The notes beneath the pieces were generated by a model that saw nothing but the letters and a program-made list of their open reading frames with translations, had not been told where the DNA came from and ran no database searches. Below are positions 1-8,648 of a DNA stretch of 64,000 bases, in pieces. This DNA comes from an uncultured Chloroflexota bacterium (GTDB lineage Bacteria; Chloroflexota; Anaerolineae; Anaerolineales; Anaerolineaceae). The first letter of the stretch is position 1, and every line of letters begins with the position of its first letter. The position numbers were made by a program, and so were the translations under genes. Location of the stretch: NCBI GenBank assembly GCA_902786265.1, contig CADACE010000005.1, positions 62,001 to 126,000 on the forward strand. The letters run 5' to 3'.

Positions 1-1764
1 GAGCGTCTGCCCTTTCTGCAGTTCGAAGTAAACAAATGTATCACTGTCGACACCTTTATAATCCGGCATGTGGACATCATCCAGCTCATAGGAATAAGAA
101 TCAAATTTATTGCTGATACTCACGATAAAATCAAAATTTTCATCGAATACGTCTACATCCACATCCCCCTGAATCACGACGTGGGCGTAATTTGCTTCAC
201 GCGACAGAAGATCCTCAGGGTTATCGGTTGAAAAAAGCCATGCGCGGTATGTTTTGTCATAATGGTTGAAAGCAAGGTTTTCCTGAACAGAAAGTGTGGG
301 ATCCCAGTAAATATTTTCCGCATCCACGTCATGCTGTCCGATCAGGCCTAAATAAACAAACTGTGTAATAAAATCAAGAAAATTATAGAGTTCATGCATT
401 TGATAGCGGGCAATCGTATCCCGACGGAGCATGTATTCGCGGATCGTATTAAAACTGATAAGTTTCGATATATCATGAATCAAAGTACGCAAATCGCGGG
501 TTTGTATAAATTCCACCAGCGGATTTTGAACATTTGTTTTGTAGCTGTCAGCGGAATTGATGAAAAAAGCCAGATAATCAAAAACTGTATGAAGATTTTT
601 ATTGATCTGCGGATTTAATACGATTTTTTCACCGTATAGCTCAAAATAATTCAGAAAAACATCTTCCTGCAGCATGAACCACCGGCTGTCCGATTCAATG
701 GCAGGAAAGAACAAATCGATCCCGTAACGATGAAATCCCCATTCGGGGAAAGGCGACAGGGGAACCATATCAAAAGGATTGAGCAGGTTGAAAATCGTAT
801 GATATTGATCCGCGTTTTCTTCCCGGGTCGTTCGTGGTGTAGCGAAGGTATACGCATATACAGCTTCAAAGAGACCGCTGTCCACAGCATCCGCGGCGAA
901 ATCATTTGTCACCGCGGCAGAACGGCTGTATCCCGCTGTCCAGAGCCGCAGATTCCCGTGCAGGCGGCGCTCATGGATGTAATCATTCAGACGTCCCATC
1001 ACTTTATCCGCGGCATCATTGAAGCCTTTCACACGGTTTTCATCATCGACTGTCAGGTTTCCCGCCCATTCCCCCTGATAGTTGTTGCCGGAAATCGAAA
1101 CCGCGATCAGTGTGGCATCCCCGACATTTTTATAAGCGATCGCGGTGCCGATCGTATCGATCGTCGGTATGACATGAAAATCATATGTCTGGGGATCAGT
1201 GAATCCTGCCTGGGCAAAGAAATCCAGTATATTGAAATCCCTTTGGGCAATATCCCTCGTCTTGTCACGGAAGCTTGCGGCAGCCAGTGCAAAAGAAGCC
1301 TGCATCAGTTTATGGTTATACACGTCATCCGGCTGCATCAGCCAGCCATCAGAAAAATCAACGGTGATCGTTTGATTATTTTTCTCGGCCCCGCTGTACT
1401 CAACAGTTATCGTTTGAACAGCTGATTCGATCCAACTGTTATCAGCGGTGATGATCTGAACATCAGATTCGAGGCTGCTGTCATCTGAGGTTATTGTCTG
1501 AATATCCTGCTCGATACCGCTGCTGTCAGAAGTAATTGTCTGAATATCCTGTTCTCCACCGCTATTATCAACAGTGATTGTCCGGACATCATGTTCAGGC
1601 AGGCCGCTGTCAGCATCGCCAGGCTGAAGGTCTGCCGCAGCATCGTTCTCAATAACAGCCTGCAGCGTGTTATCTTCCGCAGCAAAAACACCGCTGAAGA
1701 CAAACAGCACCGACAGCATGAGTATGATGAATTTCACAAACCTGATTGTTCCCGCGGATATCAT
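1..1764 (-). CDS. Secreted class-3-lipase-like hydrolase, 3' end outside window
   Basis: The frame is open from an ATG at 1764 to the window edge (588 codons, no stop), so the protein is incomplete. The start follows an AAGGA motif and opens a signal peptide ending near FSGVFAAED. Residues about 52-134 are six tandem 14-residue repeats (core QTITxDxS). A globular domain follows with GYSRS (Ser280) as nucleophile-elbow candidate, TFATPRTTR, and NPFDMVPLSP (Asp332), the order seen in class 3 lipases and Mbeg1-like proteins. A catalytic His is not certain. Inference: an exported serine hydrolase with a repetitive N-terminal stalk; the substrate is unknown. The elbow reads GYSRS where lipases usually have GHSxG, so loss of activity is possible. 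Confidence 0.6.
   Translation of the reverse strand, partial: MISAGTIRFVKFIILMLSVLFVFSGVFAAEDNTLQAVIENDAAADLQPGDADSGLPEHDVRTITVDNSGGEQDIQTITSDSSGIEQDIQTITSDDSSLESDVQIITADNSWIESAVQTITVEYSGAEKNNQTITVDFSDGWLMQPDDVYNHKLMQASFALAAASFRDKTRDIAQRDFNILDFFAQAGFTDPQTYDFHVIPTIDTIGTAIAYKNVGDATLIAVSISGNNYQGEWAGNLTVDDENRVKGFNDAADKVMGRLNDYIHERRLHGNLRLWTAGYSRSAAVTNDFAADAVDSGLFEAVYAYTFATPRTTREENADQYHTIFNLLNPFDMVPLSPFPEWGFHRYGIDLFFPAIESDSRWFMLQEDVFLNYFELYGEKIVLNPQINKNLHTVFDYLAFFINSADSYKTNVQNPLVEFIQTRDLRTLIHDISKLISFNTIREYMLRRDTIARYQMHELYNFLDFITQFVYLGLIGQHDVDAENIYWDPTLSVQENLAFNHYDKTYRAWLFSTDNPEDLLSREANYAHVVIQGDVDVDVFDENFDFIVSISNKFDSYSYELDDVHMPDYKGVDSDTFVYFELQKGQTL
1364..1610. repeat. 42-bp tandem repeat (6 copies) inside the lipase-like gene
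   Basis: Matching positions recur at 1364, 1406, 1448, 1490, 1532 and 1574, exactly 42 bp apart. Each unit encodes 14 residues with a DxQTITxDxSxxE pattern. The copies have diverged and stay in frame. Confidence 0.85.
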
Positions 1765-1798
1765 GAATGCATCCTTCACCGTTTTTTGCAATATGAAA

Positions 1799-2842
1799 TC
1801 AATACGCGTATTTCAGGATCTTTATTTTTTCGCTGTATTTCAGGATCAGCCAGCCGAACAGCAAAGTAATGGCAGCAGTCACGAGAAAACACAGTGTCGA
1901 CCAGGGCATCTCATATCTACCCAGCCTCGGCATGACGACATAGACCCTAAGCAGCTCCGCGATCGTCGCATGGATACAATAGATGAGCGTGCTCATGCAG
2001 CGCATGGTCTTGGCATGCTTAATGTGGATATCCATTTTCAGGATAAGCCAGAAAAACAGCGGTCCGGCGAAAAGACAGAAAAAATAGACATCATTGTTCA
2101 TCGTGAACAGTCCGCGGTCAAAAAGCCATTTGTCTTCAAAGAACAAAAGGACCAGGGAGCATACAAAAGCCGTGGCAACTGCTTTGATATCGGCCGCAAG
2201 CACACGGTCCTTAAATTTTACAAAAAGCCTTCCAATCCAAATCCAAATAATGGAAATGACAAATGAAGCTGTATAACTGATCTCCGTCGCTTTATAGATT
2301 TTCGGCAGGAGAGAAGTCTTATCGGCGATGACCCGCCATGTGTTCTGACCAAGGCAGAAGAAGAAAAACAAAAACGCGATAACGGGAACGATATATTTTC
2401 CGATACCTCTGTCCAGCTTCGCCACGAAGATGATGCCGATCGCGAGAGCCATCAAATACCAGGAAGCGGGGAAAGAAGAGCCAAGCAGGATGGTACCAAA
2501 GAAAAAGACGATTCCCTTGTGCAGGTAGTCCCGGTAAATGGTGGTAAAGGGCAGGAAAACAATAAACCAGAAGAGGTAAAGTATCAGATCCCGTTTCACT
2601 AATTTCCACAGATAAGCGTTCTTTTCACCATCGGGAAGCCGGTCATATTTGCTGAAAAACAAAAAGGAGCTGATCATGAAATAGACCGGGATCAAAATCC
2701 GGCACCAGGGATGAAGCCAGTGAAAGCGCGAATCTCCGAATATTCTCGTATGAAGGACCATGACCAAAAAGGACACGATAAATTTGAATAAATCAAAAGA
2801 ATCATAGCTTTTTGTTCTTGTAACTGTATCGGTTTTCTGCAT
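1799..2842 (-). CDS. Acyltransferase 3 family membrane protein
   Basis: An integral membrane protein of about 347 residues with roughly ten hydrophobic segments. The N-terminal SFDLFKFI...VMVLHTR block is the usual start of acyltransferase-3 proteins, where an early His in the first membrane helix is functional. Such proteins O-acetylate or acylate surface polysaccharides and lipids; the substrate here is unknown. I chose the ATG at 2842 because GGGAGG lies 4 bases upstream; an ATG at 2872 has no ribosome site. It lies on the same strand as, and just upstream of, the lipase-like gene (34-base gap), so they may share a transcript. Confidence 0.75.
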   Translation of the reverse strand: MQKTDTVTRTKSYDSFDLFKFIVSFLVMVLHTRIFGDSRFHWLHPWCRILIPVYFMISSFLFFSKYDRLPDGEKNAYLWKLVKRDLILYLFWFIVFLPFTTIYRDYLHKGIVFFFGTILLGSSFPASWYLMALAIGIIFVAKLDRGIGKYIVPVIAFLFFFFCLGQNTWRVIADKTSLLPKIYKATEISYTASFVISIIWIWIGRLFVKFKDRVLAADIKAVATAFVCSLVLLFFEDKWLFDRGLFTMNNDVYFFCLFAGPLFFWLILKMDIHIKHAKTMRCMSTLIYCIHATIAELLRVYVVMPRLGRYEMPWSTLCFLVTAAITLLFGWLILKYSEKIKILKYAY

Positions 2843-3137
2843 AAAACCTCCCGGATATTGTTGTATGTCCAATCCGTATAATTTCTGAATTATACTAAAT
2901 TCTTTATGCCATTACAAAGAATATATGAGGTATTCCGGTTTTACACAGCAGCCGTCAAAAATCATATTCATTCAGGTTTGATGAAAGGATCAGGAGCCGA
3001 AGATCGGAAAAAGATGGTCTTTTATGAGCAGATTTGGAATTTCGGATAAAAGAATAACATCAGTAAATATAATAAATATAATGAAACAAAAAATAATGAA
3101 ACTGCGTTATGAGTAATAAGGAGAAAGGAATGGCAAA

Positions 3138-4376
3138 ATGAAAAAAATTTTGTTACTTGGGCTTGTATTGTTTACTCTCATCATCACAGTTTCCTGCTTC
3201 GCGCAGACAACTTATACAAATGGCGGAATGACCCTGACCGTTCCTGAAGAATACGCGGACCAGGTGTTCGTCGAAACCCCCGAAAACGATAAAAAGGGCA
3301 CTCTTTTTGTTGCCGCCGAAATAAAATCCATGAAAATTGCAAATGCAGACCGTTATACCCGGGAAGGCGCCGGCTGGCTTTTCAGCATCAGCCGCCTGAA
3401 TGAAGAAGAAATGCATCAGCTCCGCTGCAGTGGTCACGCGGGGTATAACCTGTTCGCAAAAGATATGAATAGCAACTATTATGTTTACTATCATCCCACC
3501 GATGTCCGCTTTGTCCGCGAAAATTACGACGACCCGGCGGAAATGGAAGTATGGTCAAAACTCAATAAATGGAGCCAGAGCATGCGCGATACCTTTATCG
3601 CGGAGAATGAAGGTCTGACCGCTGTGAAATACAGCAATACCGTGCTGGACAGTTCCATTGCCTCCGTGCTTTATGAAGATGTGAATTACACGGTCAGCAG
3701 TACGGAATACGGTCCGCAGAAACCCAACGGCATCAAAGCAGCCGATTATATTGCAGTTCTCGGCAGCGATGTCATTTTTACCCCCGTATTTGATGTGGAA
3801 ACCCCGGATGGTGAAAATGTTGTACTGGAATTCCCGGATATCGATTTACGGTACGATTTCTTCCTGACGGACGGAAAAGAAAACTACATCCGTCAGGTCT
3901 GGTTCGATAAAGAACATGAACTGATTTACAAAGCTGAATTCACCGATGAGTCGGTCAAGGCCGCTGATGTCATGCTTGATTTCTATCACGCGATCGTTCT
4001 GAATAATTCTCTCGGGTACACACCTGATGACATGGCCGGTACCTGGGCGGAGAAGATCGCAGGACGCGGTTCGATTGAGATCACAAAAAGCGAGAAAGAA
4101 GGAAGGTATAATATCGCGATCCACTGGTCATCCAGCGCCTGGCAGATGGCTTACTGGGAAATGACCGCCGAGGCCACCGGGAACGGCGCAGAACTTCGTT
4201 ATGAAAACGGGAAACATTCCATCCTGACCTGGCAGTCCGAAGGTAACATGACCGAAGAAGAAGTCTACACAAACGGCAGCGGTACCTTCAATCTGCTCAG
4301 TACATATGAAGTTGTCTGGAATGATGAAACCGGACATGCAGCGGACGATACTGTTTTCATCAACGCCGGAAAGTAA
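3138..4376 (+). CDS. Secreted protein of unknown function
   Basis: 412 residues with a clear signal peptide (MKKILLLGLVLFTLIITVSC, then FAQ). It may be cleaved after the Ala, or be a lipoprotein if the Cys is used, although the TVSC context is not an ideal lipobox. No family is recognised. The mature part is soluble, rich in Tyr, Trp and acidic residues. Its C-terminal third (GTWAEKIAGRGSIEITKS, then alternating hydrophobic strands) resembles small beta-barrel lipocalin-like folds; that is a guess. AAGGAG and GAAAGGA motifs precede the start. Two TATAAT-like boxes lie near 3070-3085. A hairpin follows the stop, so it is probably monocistronic. Confidence 0.7.
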   Translation: MKKILLLGLVLFTLIITVSCFAQTTYTNGGMTLTVPEEYADQVFVETPENDKKGTLFVAAEIKSMKIANADRYTREGAGWLFSISRLNEEEMHQLRCSGHAGYNLFAKDMNSNYYVYYHPTDVRFVRENYDDPAEMEVWSKLNKWSQSMRDTFIAENEGLTAVKYSNTVLDSSIASVLYEDVNYTVSSTEYGPQKPNGIKAADYIAVLGSDVIFTPVFDVETPDGENVVLEFPDIDLRYDFFLTDGKENYIRQVWFDKEHELIYKAEFTDESVKAADVMLDFYHAIVLNNSLGYTPDDMAGTWAEKIAGRGSIEITKSEKEGRYNIAIHWSSSAWQMAYWEMTAEATGNGAELRYENGKHSILTWQSEGNMTEEEVYTNGSGTFNLLSTYEVVWNDETGHAADDTVFINAGK

Positions 4377-4399
4377 GCGTTTATTCCTAATCATCAATG

Positions 4400-4450
4400 A
4401 AAAAAGAGCCATGCAGCCGGGTTTCCCACACTATATGGCTCTTTACAATA
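4400..4450 (+). terminator. Hairpin after the 3138 gene
   Basis: AAAGAGCCAT (4403-4412) pairs with ATGGCTCTTT (4435-4444) around a 22-base loop, followed by AT-rich sequence. The T-run is short, so efficiency is uncertain. Confidence 0.5.
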
Positions 4451-4516
4451 TACTGAAAAACTGTTTGTTCAGAGGATATGCGGGCATTCTGCCCACATGT
4501 TTTGATAATCACCCGT

Positions 4517-4522
4517 TATAAT
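4517..4522 (+). promoter_or_regulatory. Putative -10 box for the 4557 gene
   Basis: A perfect TATAAT lies about 35 bases before the chosen GTG start. No convincing -35 box is visible. The box overlaps an in-frame ATG at 4521, which argues that this ATG is not the start. Confidence 0.4.
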
Positions 4523-4556
4523 GAATGATTATCACTTGGTCAACAGGGGGTGTTTT

Positions 4557-6398
4557 GTGAAAAATACTGCATTCTTACAAAAAGTCTTTTGGGGTATTAT
4601 TCTTGGGATACTGATGGCAGCTTTCATTCTGCCGGCATCCGCACAGGAAGAAGGAAATATTAACGCCGCGAAAGATCTGGCGGTAAATGCCCTTTTAGAC
4701 CGTTTCGATGAAGGAGACGGTGTTATATATGTCTACCGTGATTTTTCCCTGTCGCTGAACCATTTCACACAAAAAGCAAAGATGGTAGGATTTTACGGGG
4801 AAAATCTGAAAGATATGGATGAAAACTGGAAAGAGGATGTCAAATCAGGCAGAACCGCCATCCGCTGCGAAATGGATGTATTTACAGATGACTGGGGCGG
4901 ATGGATGTTTCTCAACGGCTACCTCCCGGAAGGTGAAGCCAATCCGCATATCAATGACGGACAAACAGACGGGCAGGGAATTGACCTGAGCGGTGCCGCT
5001 GAGCTCAGATTTTTCGCCAAAGGTGAAAAAGGCGGGGAAAAAGTAGAATTTTTCACTGCCGGATTCGGCTATTACGGGGACAGCAGCGACACCATGGTGC
5101 CATACCCGGATTCCACAAAAAAACACAGCCTCGGTTATGTCACGCTGACAAACGACTGGAAGGAATATGTTATCGACCTGCGAGGCGCGGATATGAGATA
5201 TATCATCTGCGGATTCGGTTTCGTTCTCAGTTCCCAATATTCAAACAAAGGGAAGAATGTCTTTTATCTGGATGAGATCCGCTTTGTACCGGAAGGATAT
5301 TCCCATTGGACTGACGGGCTGTCCCTTTTGAGGTCCTATGATACCGACAACATTTTTATCCTGAATGCCGCTTACACCTACGATAATGCACTGGCGGCGA
5401 TGGCTTTCCTTTCGGAAGGCAGGGCAGACGCGGCTGCGAAAATCCTGGACGGTTTTGTCTATGCAGTGAACCACGACCGCTATAAACCGGACCGCATCCG
5501 GAATGCCTATATGGGCGGACCGATCGAGCCTTATACGGGCTGGGAACATGGTATTAATATTCCCGGCTGGTGGGATCAGGAAGCTGGATCCTGGTATGAG
5601 GACCGTTACCAGACCGGCTCCAATACAGGCAACACCGCTTATGCCGCGCTGGCTCTGCTGCAGTATGACCGTTTATACGGGAATGAAACCTACCGTGAAA
5701 CAGCGCGAATCCTGATGGACCGCATTCTGGAAGAGAACACGGACGGATGGTACGGATTTACCGCCGGATATGACGGCTGGCCGGAAGCTGATGTAGTTTA
5801 TGAATTTACATACAAATCCATCGAGCACAACATTGATGCCTACTCGGCTTTCTCTCGTCTTTACGAACTTACAGGCGAACAGAAATACGCGGATGCGGCC
5901 AAATCAGCACTTCAGTTCGTTTATGAGATGTATGATTTGGATGAGAAATATTTCCACACCGGAACCGATAACGACGGGATTACTCACAACAAAGGTGTTA
6001 TTGCGCTGGATACCATTGTCTGGAATCAACTGGCGCTTGGGGAAAAATTTGAGCCCTATCGGGGATCACTGGAGACTGTCACAGCCATGAGAACCGCTGA
6101 CGGCGGCTATCCGTTTTCCATGGGGAACGACAATGGCGGCTGGTGGCCGGAAGGCACTGCTTTCACAGCCCTCATGTACCGTCTGCTCGGAGAGGAAGAC
6201 ACCGCCGCTGTTTCAATGAATGCCCTGATGAATGTCCAGTTGAAGAACGGGCTGTTCCCCGCAGCCACGGTTGATGAACTGCCGACAGGGTTTTTCCTGT
6301 TCACCGGCGAATCATGGAATTACGAAGCGGACGCGCACGTGGCTCCGACCGCCTGGTTTATCATGGCTGCCAACGGGTTCAATCCATACACATTTTGA
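4557..6398 (+). CDS. Secreted alpha/alpha-barrel (glycoside-hydrolase-like) protein
   Basis: About 613 residues. The GTG at 4557 is preferred over the ATG at 4521 because AGGGGG precedes it and the ATG overlaps a -10 box. A signal peptide ends near LPASAQ. Residues about 30-245 look like a beta-sandwich carbohydrate-binding-type module (GIDLSGAAELRFFAKG, ...WKEYVIDLRG, ...VFYLDEIRF, the pattern of CBM11/galactose-binding-like domains). The rest has helical-hairpin repeats with TYDNALAAMAFL, TGNTAYAALALL, SIEHNIDAYSAFSRL and GGWWPEGTAFTALMYRLL, as in (alpha/alpha)6 toroids. Inference: an exported glycan-active enzyme or binding protein. The catalytic acids and family number cannot be assigned by eye. 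Confidence 0.65.
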   Translation: MKNTAFLQKVFWGIILGILMAAFILPASAQEEGNINAAKDLAVNALLDRFDEGDGVIYVYRDFSLSLNHFTQKAKMVGFYGENLKDMDENWKEDVKSGRTAIRCEMDVFTDDWGGWMFLNGYLPEGEANPHINDGQTDGQGIDLSGAAELRFFAKGEKGGEKVEFFTAGFGYYGDSSDTMVPYPDSTKKHSLGYVTLTNDWKEYVIDLRGADMRYIICGFGFVLSSQYSNKGKNVFYLDEIRFVPEGYSHWTDGLSLLRSYDTDNIFILNAAYTYDNALAAMAFLSEGRADAAAKILDGFVYAVNHDRYKPDRIRNAYMGGPIEPYTGWEHGINIPGWWDQEAGSWYEDRYQTGSNTGNTAYAALALLQYDRLYGNETYRETARILMDRILEENTDGWYGFTAGYDGWPEADVVYEFTYKSIEHNIDAYSAFSRLYELTGEQKYADAAKSALQFVYEMYDLDEKYFHTGTDNDGITHNKGVIALDTIVWNQLALGEKFEPYRGSLETVTAMRTADGGYPFSMGNDNGGWWPEGTAFTALMYRLLGEEDTAAVSMNALMNVQLKNGLFPAATVDELPTGFFLFTGESWNYEADAHVAPTAWFIMAANGFNPYTF

Positions 6399-6457
6399 GA
6401 TATCTGATTCTGAAAGCGGTCAACAAAGCCGGCTGCGGTGCAGATTTTTGAGGCATA

Positions 6458-7321
6458 ATGATAAGGAACAATGGTATGAAAGAACTTTGGAACCACAGAG
6501 CCAGTCCCTCTTATGAAGGGAACGAACCTTACGTTTATCTGAGCTTTGAACCTTATGATCTGAAGGAAGGGCTTGCCGCTCTTTCCATCCTGAACGGGCT
6601 TGGATGCCGGATCCGTTACAATGAAAAGATGCTGACAGGCCGTCCCTGGACGGGCGAAATCAGCGAAGCGATCGAAGGCTGCAGTGTTTTTTTTGAAATC
6701 AACGCACCGGGGTATCATTTTTCCCTGACAAAAACCCTTGCACATGAATTTGCTGGTCTGCTGGAAAAAAAGACCGTGATCGTCAGACTGAAGAACAGCA
6801 TCCCTGATGAACCGTCCGGATATCCGACATTGATCTATACCTCGCCTGATGACCCATTATATCCGGACCTCTGCCGCCAGGCGCTGGAACATACCGGATA
6901 TTTTTCCGCCGATCCGAAAAAACCTTCCGTGGGAAGGTATGATCTGATGTTGGCATATTATAAAACCAGCGAAGATCGGAAACATGCCTTCGGTGGGCTT
7001 ATTTCCCAAAAACTGAACCTGCGTACCCATGAGTCTTACGGATACCTGGGGCATTATCCGCGGAGTGATGAGGATGTCTACACAGCAGTTCGTTATGGTA
7101 AAATAGAGTACTATTATCTATATGGAAAAAGTACAGAGGAAGACTACAAACCCAACAGTGCAGACAAGCAGTTTTCGGAAAAGGTCCTGGATCCTGAGTG
7201 GAAAGGCCTGAAGGAATTCGATTCTGAGCCCTGGGTCCCCAAACCCGGCAGACCATTCCCGGCAGGTTACCCATATAAAGATGAATTCGATCTGCTAGGT
7301 TCCGATGAGGATGAGGATTAA
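6458..7321 (+). CDS. TIR-like domain protein
   Basis: 287 residues from the ATG at 6458; an ATG at 6476 has a better-spaced AAGGA and may be the true start. Residues about 23-115 resemble a bacterial TIR_2 domain: a first strand YVYLSFEPYD, a W..EI..AIE.C block, and SLTKTLAHEFAGLLEKK with Glu97 where TIR NADases have the catalytic Glu. The C-terminal 170 residues are hydrophilic, end in an acidic DEDED tail and match nothing I know. There is no signal peptide, so it is cytosolic. It lies between a secreted protein and a PAP2 phosphatase with no recognisable defence partner. TIR proteins can be NAD-cleaving effectors or scaffolds; the role here is open. Confidence 0.5.
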   Translation: MIRNNGMKELWNHRASPSYEGNEPYVYLSFEPYDLKEGLAALSILNGLGCRIRYNEKMLTGRPWTGEISEAIEGCSVFFEINAPGYHFSLTKTLAHEFAGLLEKKTVIVRLKNSIPDEPSGYPTLIYTSPDDPLYPDLCRQALEHTGYFSADPKKPSVGRYDLMLAYYKTSEDRKHAFGGLISQKLNLRTHESYGYLGHYPRSDEDVYTAVRYGKIEYYYLYGKSTEEDYKPNSADKQFSEKVLDPEWKGLKEFDSEPWVPKPGRPFPAGYPYKDEFDLLGSDEDED

Positions 7322-7449
7322 GTTGACCGGAATTACAAGGCACTGCGGTTTATTTTGTATTGTTAATTTTCGGAATCCGATTTTTCCTATTAAAATAAAC
7401 ACGGCCAAATTGAATTATGGTCACATTATGAAATTAGGAGACAACATTT

Positions 7450-8388
7450 ATGGATATTGAATATTTGCTTTTTTTACAAAATCTCAGAGTCGCGACGGGA
7501 GGTATTTTCGATGAGTTTTTCAACGCACTCTCCAAGGTCGCGGTAGACATCATGCCGTTTCTGCCTTTTTTCATTTTCTGGTGTGTGAACAAAAAATGGG
7601 GTTACCGGTATATGGTAACACTCGGAATCGGTGAATTAATAAACGGTATCGTCAAACTGACGGTCTGTGCTTACCGTCCGTGGATCCGCTCGGAACTCAT
7701 TGAGCCTGCCGGAGATTCCAAGGTAGCCGCCACAGGATATTCCTTCCCAAGCGGGCATACGATGAGCGCCACCAGCACTTACGGAACAACCGCAGTGTGG
7801 CAGTGGATCAAGCGGAGATGGCTTGCTGTCATCTGCATTGTGCTCATCGCGCTTACGGGTTTTTCAAGAAACTTTCTCGGAGTGCACACCCCGCAGGATG
7901 TGGTTATCGGATTTCTGGAAGCCTGCATCGTTATCTTTATCGTCGGTCTCTGCCAGAATAAAATCAACGGTGATGACAAAAAACTGGATATTCTCTCGAT
8001 TGTCGGTGTAATTGCCGTCATCGCCACGCTCTTCTATATCACAAAAAAGTCTTACCCGATGGATTATGTCGACGATAAGCTTCTTGTAGATCCGAAGAAA
8101 ATGATGAACGATACCTTTAAAGCCTGCGGCGCGTTTCTCGGACTCCTGGTGGGTAGTTACCTTGACCGGCATTATATCCATTATGAGATCCCGACAGGCT
8201 CAAAGAACCTGCCGATCCTGGGTTTTGTGGGATTCATGATCGCGTTTTCCTGGAAGGAATTATTCGCCCCGGCAACACTGGTCGCGGCTCTCGGCGGTCA
8301 CTGGGGACATTTTATTTCCCGCTTCATCCTGTGGTTTTTCGCCGTGGCTGTCTGGCCGCTCTTCATCCGGAAATGGGCTGATGACTGA
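7450..8388 (+). CDS. PAP2-family membrane phosphatase
   Basis: 312 residues with several membrane helices. All three PAP2 motifs are present: KX6RP (Lys69, Arg76-Pro77), PSGH (100-103) and SRX5HX3D (Ser139-Arg140, His146, Asp150). These form the phosphatase site in lipid phosphatases such as undecaprenyl-pyrophosphate or phosphatidate phosphatases. The active site should face outside the membrane. The substrate is not evident; recycling of the undecaprenyl carrier is one option. ATTAGGAG lies about 8 bases before the ATG. Two hairpins follow the stop. Confidence 0.85.
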   Translation: MDIEYLLFLQNLRVATGGIFDEFFNALSKVAVDIMPFLPFFIFWCVNKKWGYRYMVTLGIGELINGIVKLTVCAYRPWIRSELIEPAGDSKVAATGYSFPSGHTMSATSTYGTTAVWQWIKRRWLAVICIVLIALTGFSRNFLGVHTPQDVVIGFLEACIVIFIVGLCQNKINGDDKKLDILSIVGVIAVIATLFYITKKSYPMDYVDDKLLVDPKKMMNDTFKACGAFLGLLVGSYLDRHYIHYEIPTGSKNLPILGFVGFMIAFSWKELFAPATLVAALGGHWGHFISRFILWFFAVAVWPLFIRKWADD

Positions 8389-8393
8389 GCCTG

Positions 8394-8423
8394 AATATTC
8401 TGCCGGGTATAAGGCAGAATATT
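8394..8423 (+). terminator. Hairpin just after the PAP2 gene
   Basis: AATATTCTGCC (8394-8404) pairs perfectly with GGCAGAATATT (8413-8423) over an 8-base loop. There is no T-run, so it may protect the mRNA 3' end rather than terminate. Confidence 0.5.
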
Positions 8424-8482
8424 GATAATTAATTCCCTGTACAGGGATAAATCAATTCAGAAACGGAAAAATCCGCTGATAT

Positions 8483-8543
8483 AAATGCCAAAGACGATCA
8501 TTGAGCAGAACCTGCTTATATATCCGATTTGGCATTTTTTTTG
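8483..8543 (+). terminator. Rho-independent terminator
   Basis: AAATGCCAAA and TTTGGCATTT close a long hairpin with a small inner stem (AGCAG/CTGCT), followed at once by eight T residues. It separates the PAP2 gene from the ABC operon. Confidence 0.7.
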
Positions 8544-8648
8544 ATATTTCGTCGGTAATTAAGATAGAATACGATATGTAACATGCAAATCCCTATTGAA
8601 CGGTTTCAGGTTGAAGATGGAGTAACAGGTATAAGGGTTTAGGAAAAA

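Noticed and set aside
730..1425. 231-codon plus-strand protein
   Set aside because: It lies antisense to the lipase-like gene, which has a signal peptide, regular repeats and an intact frame to the edge.
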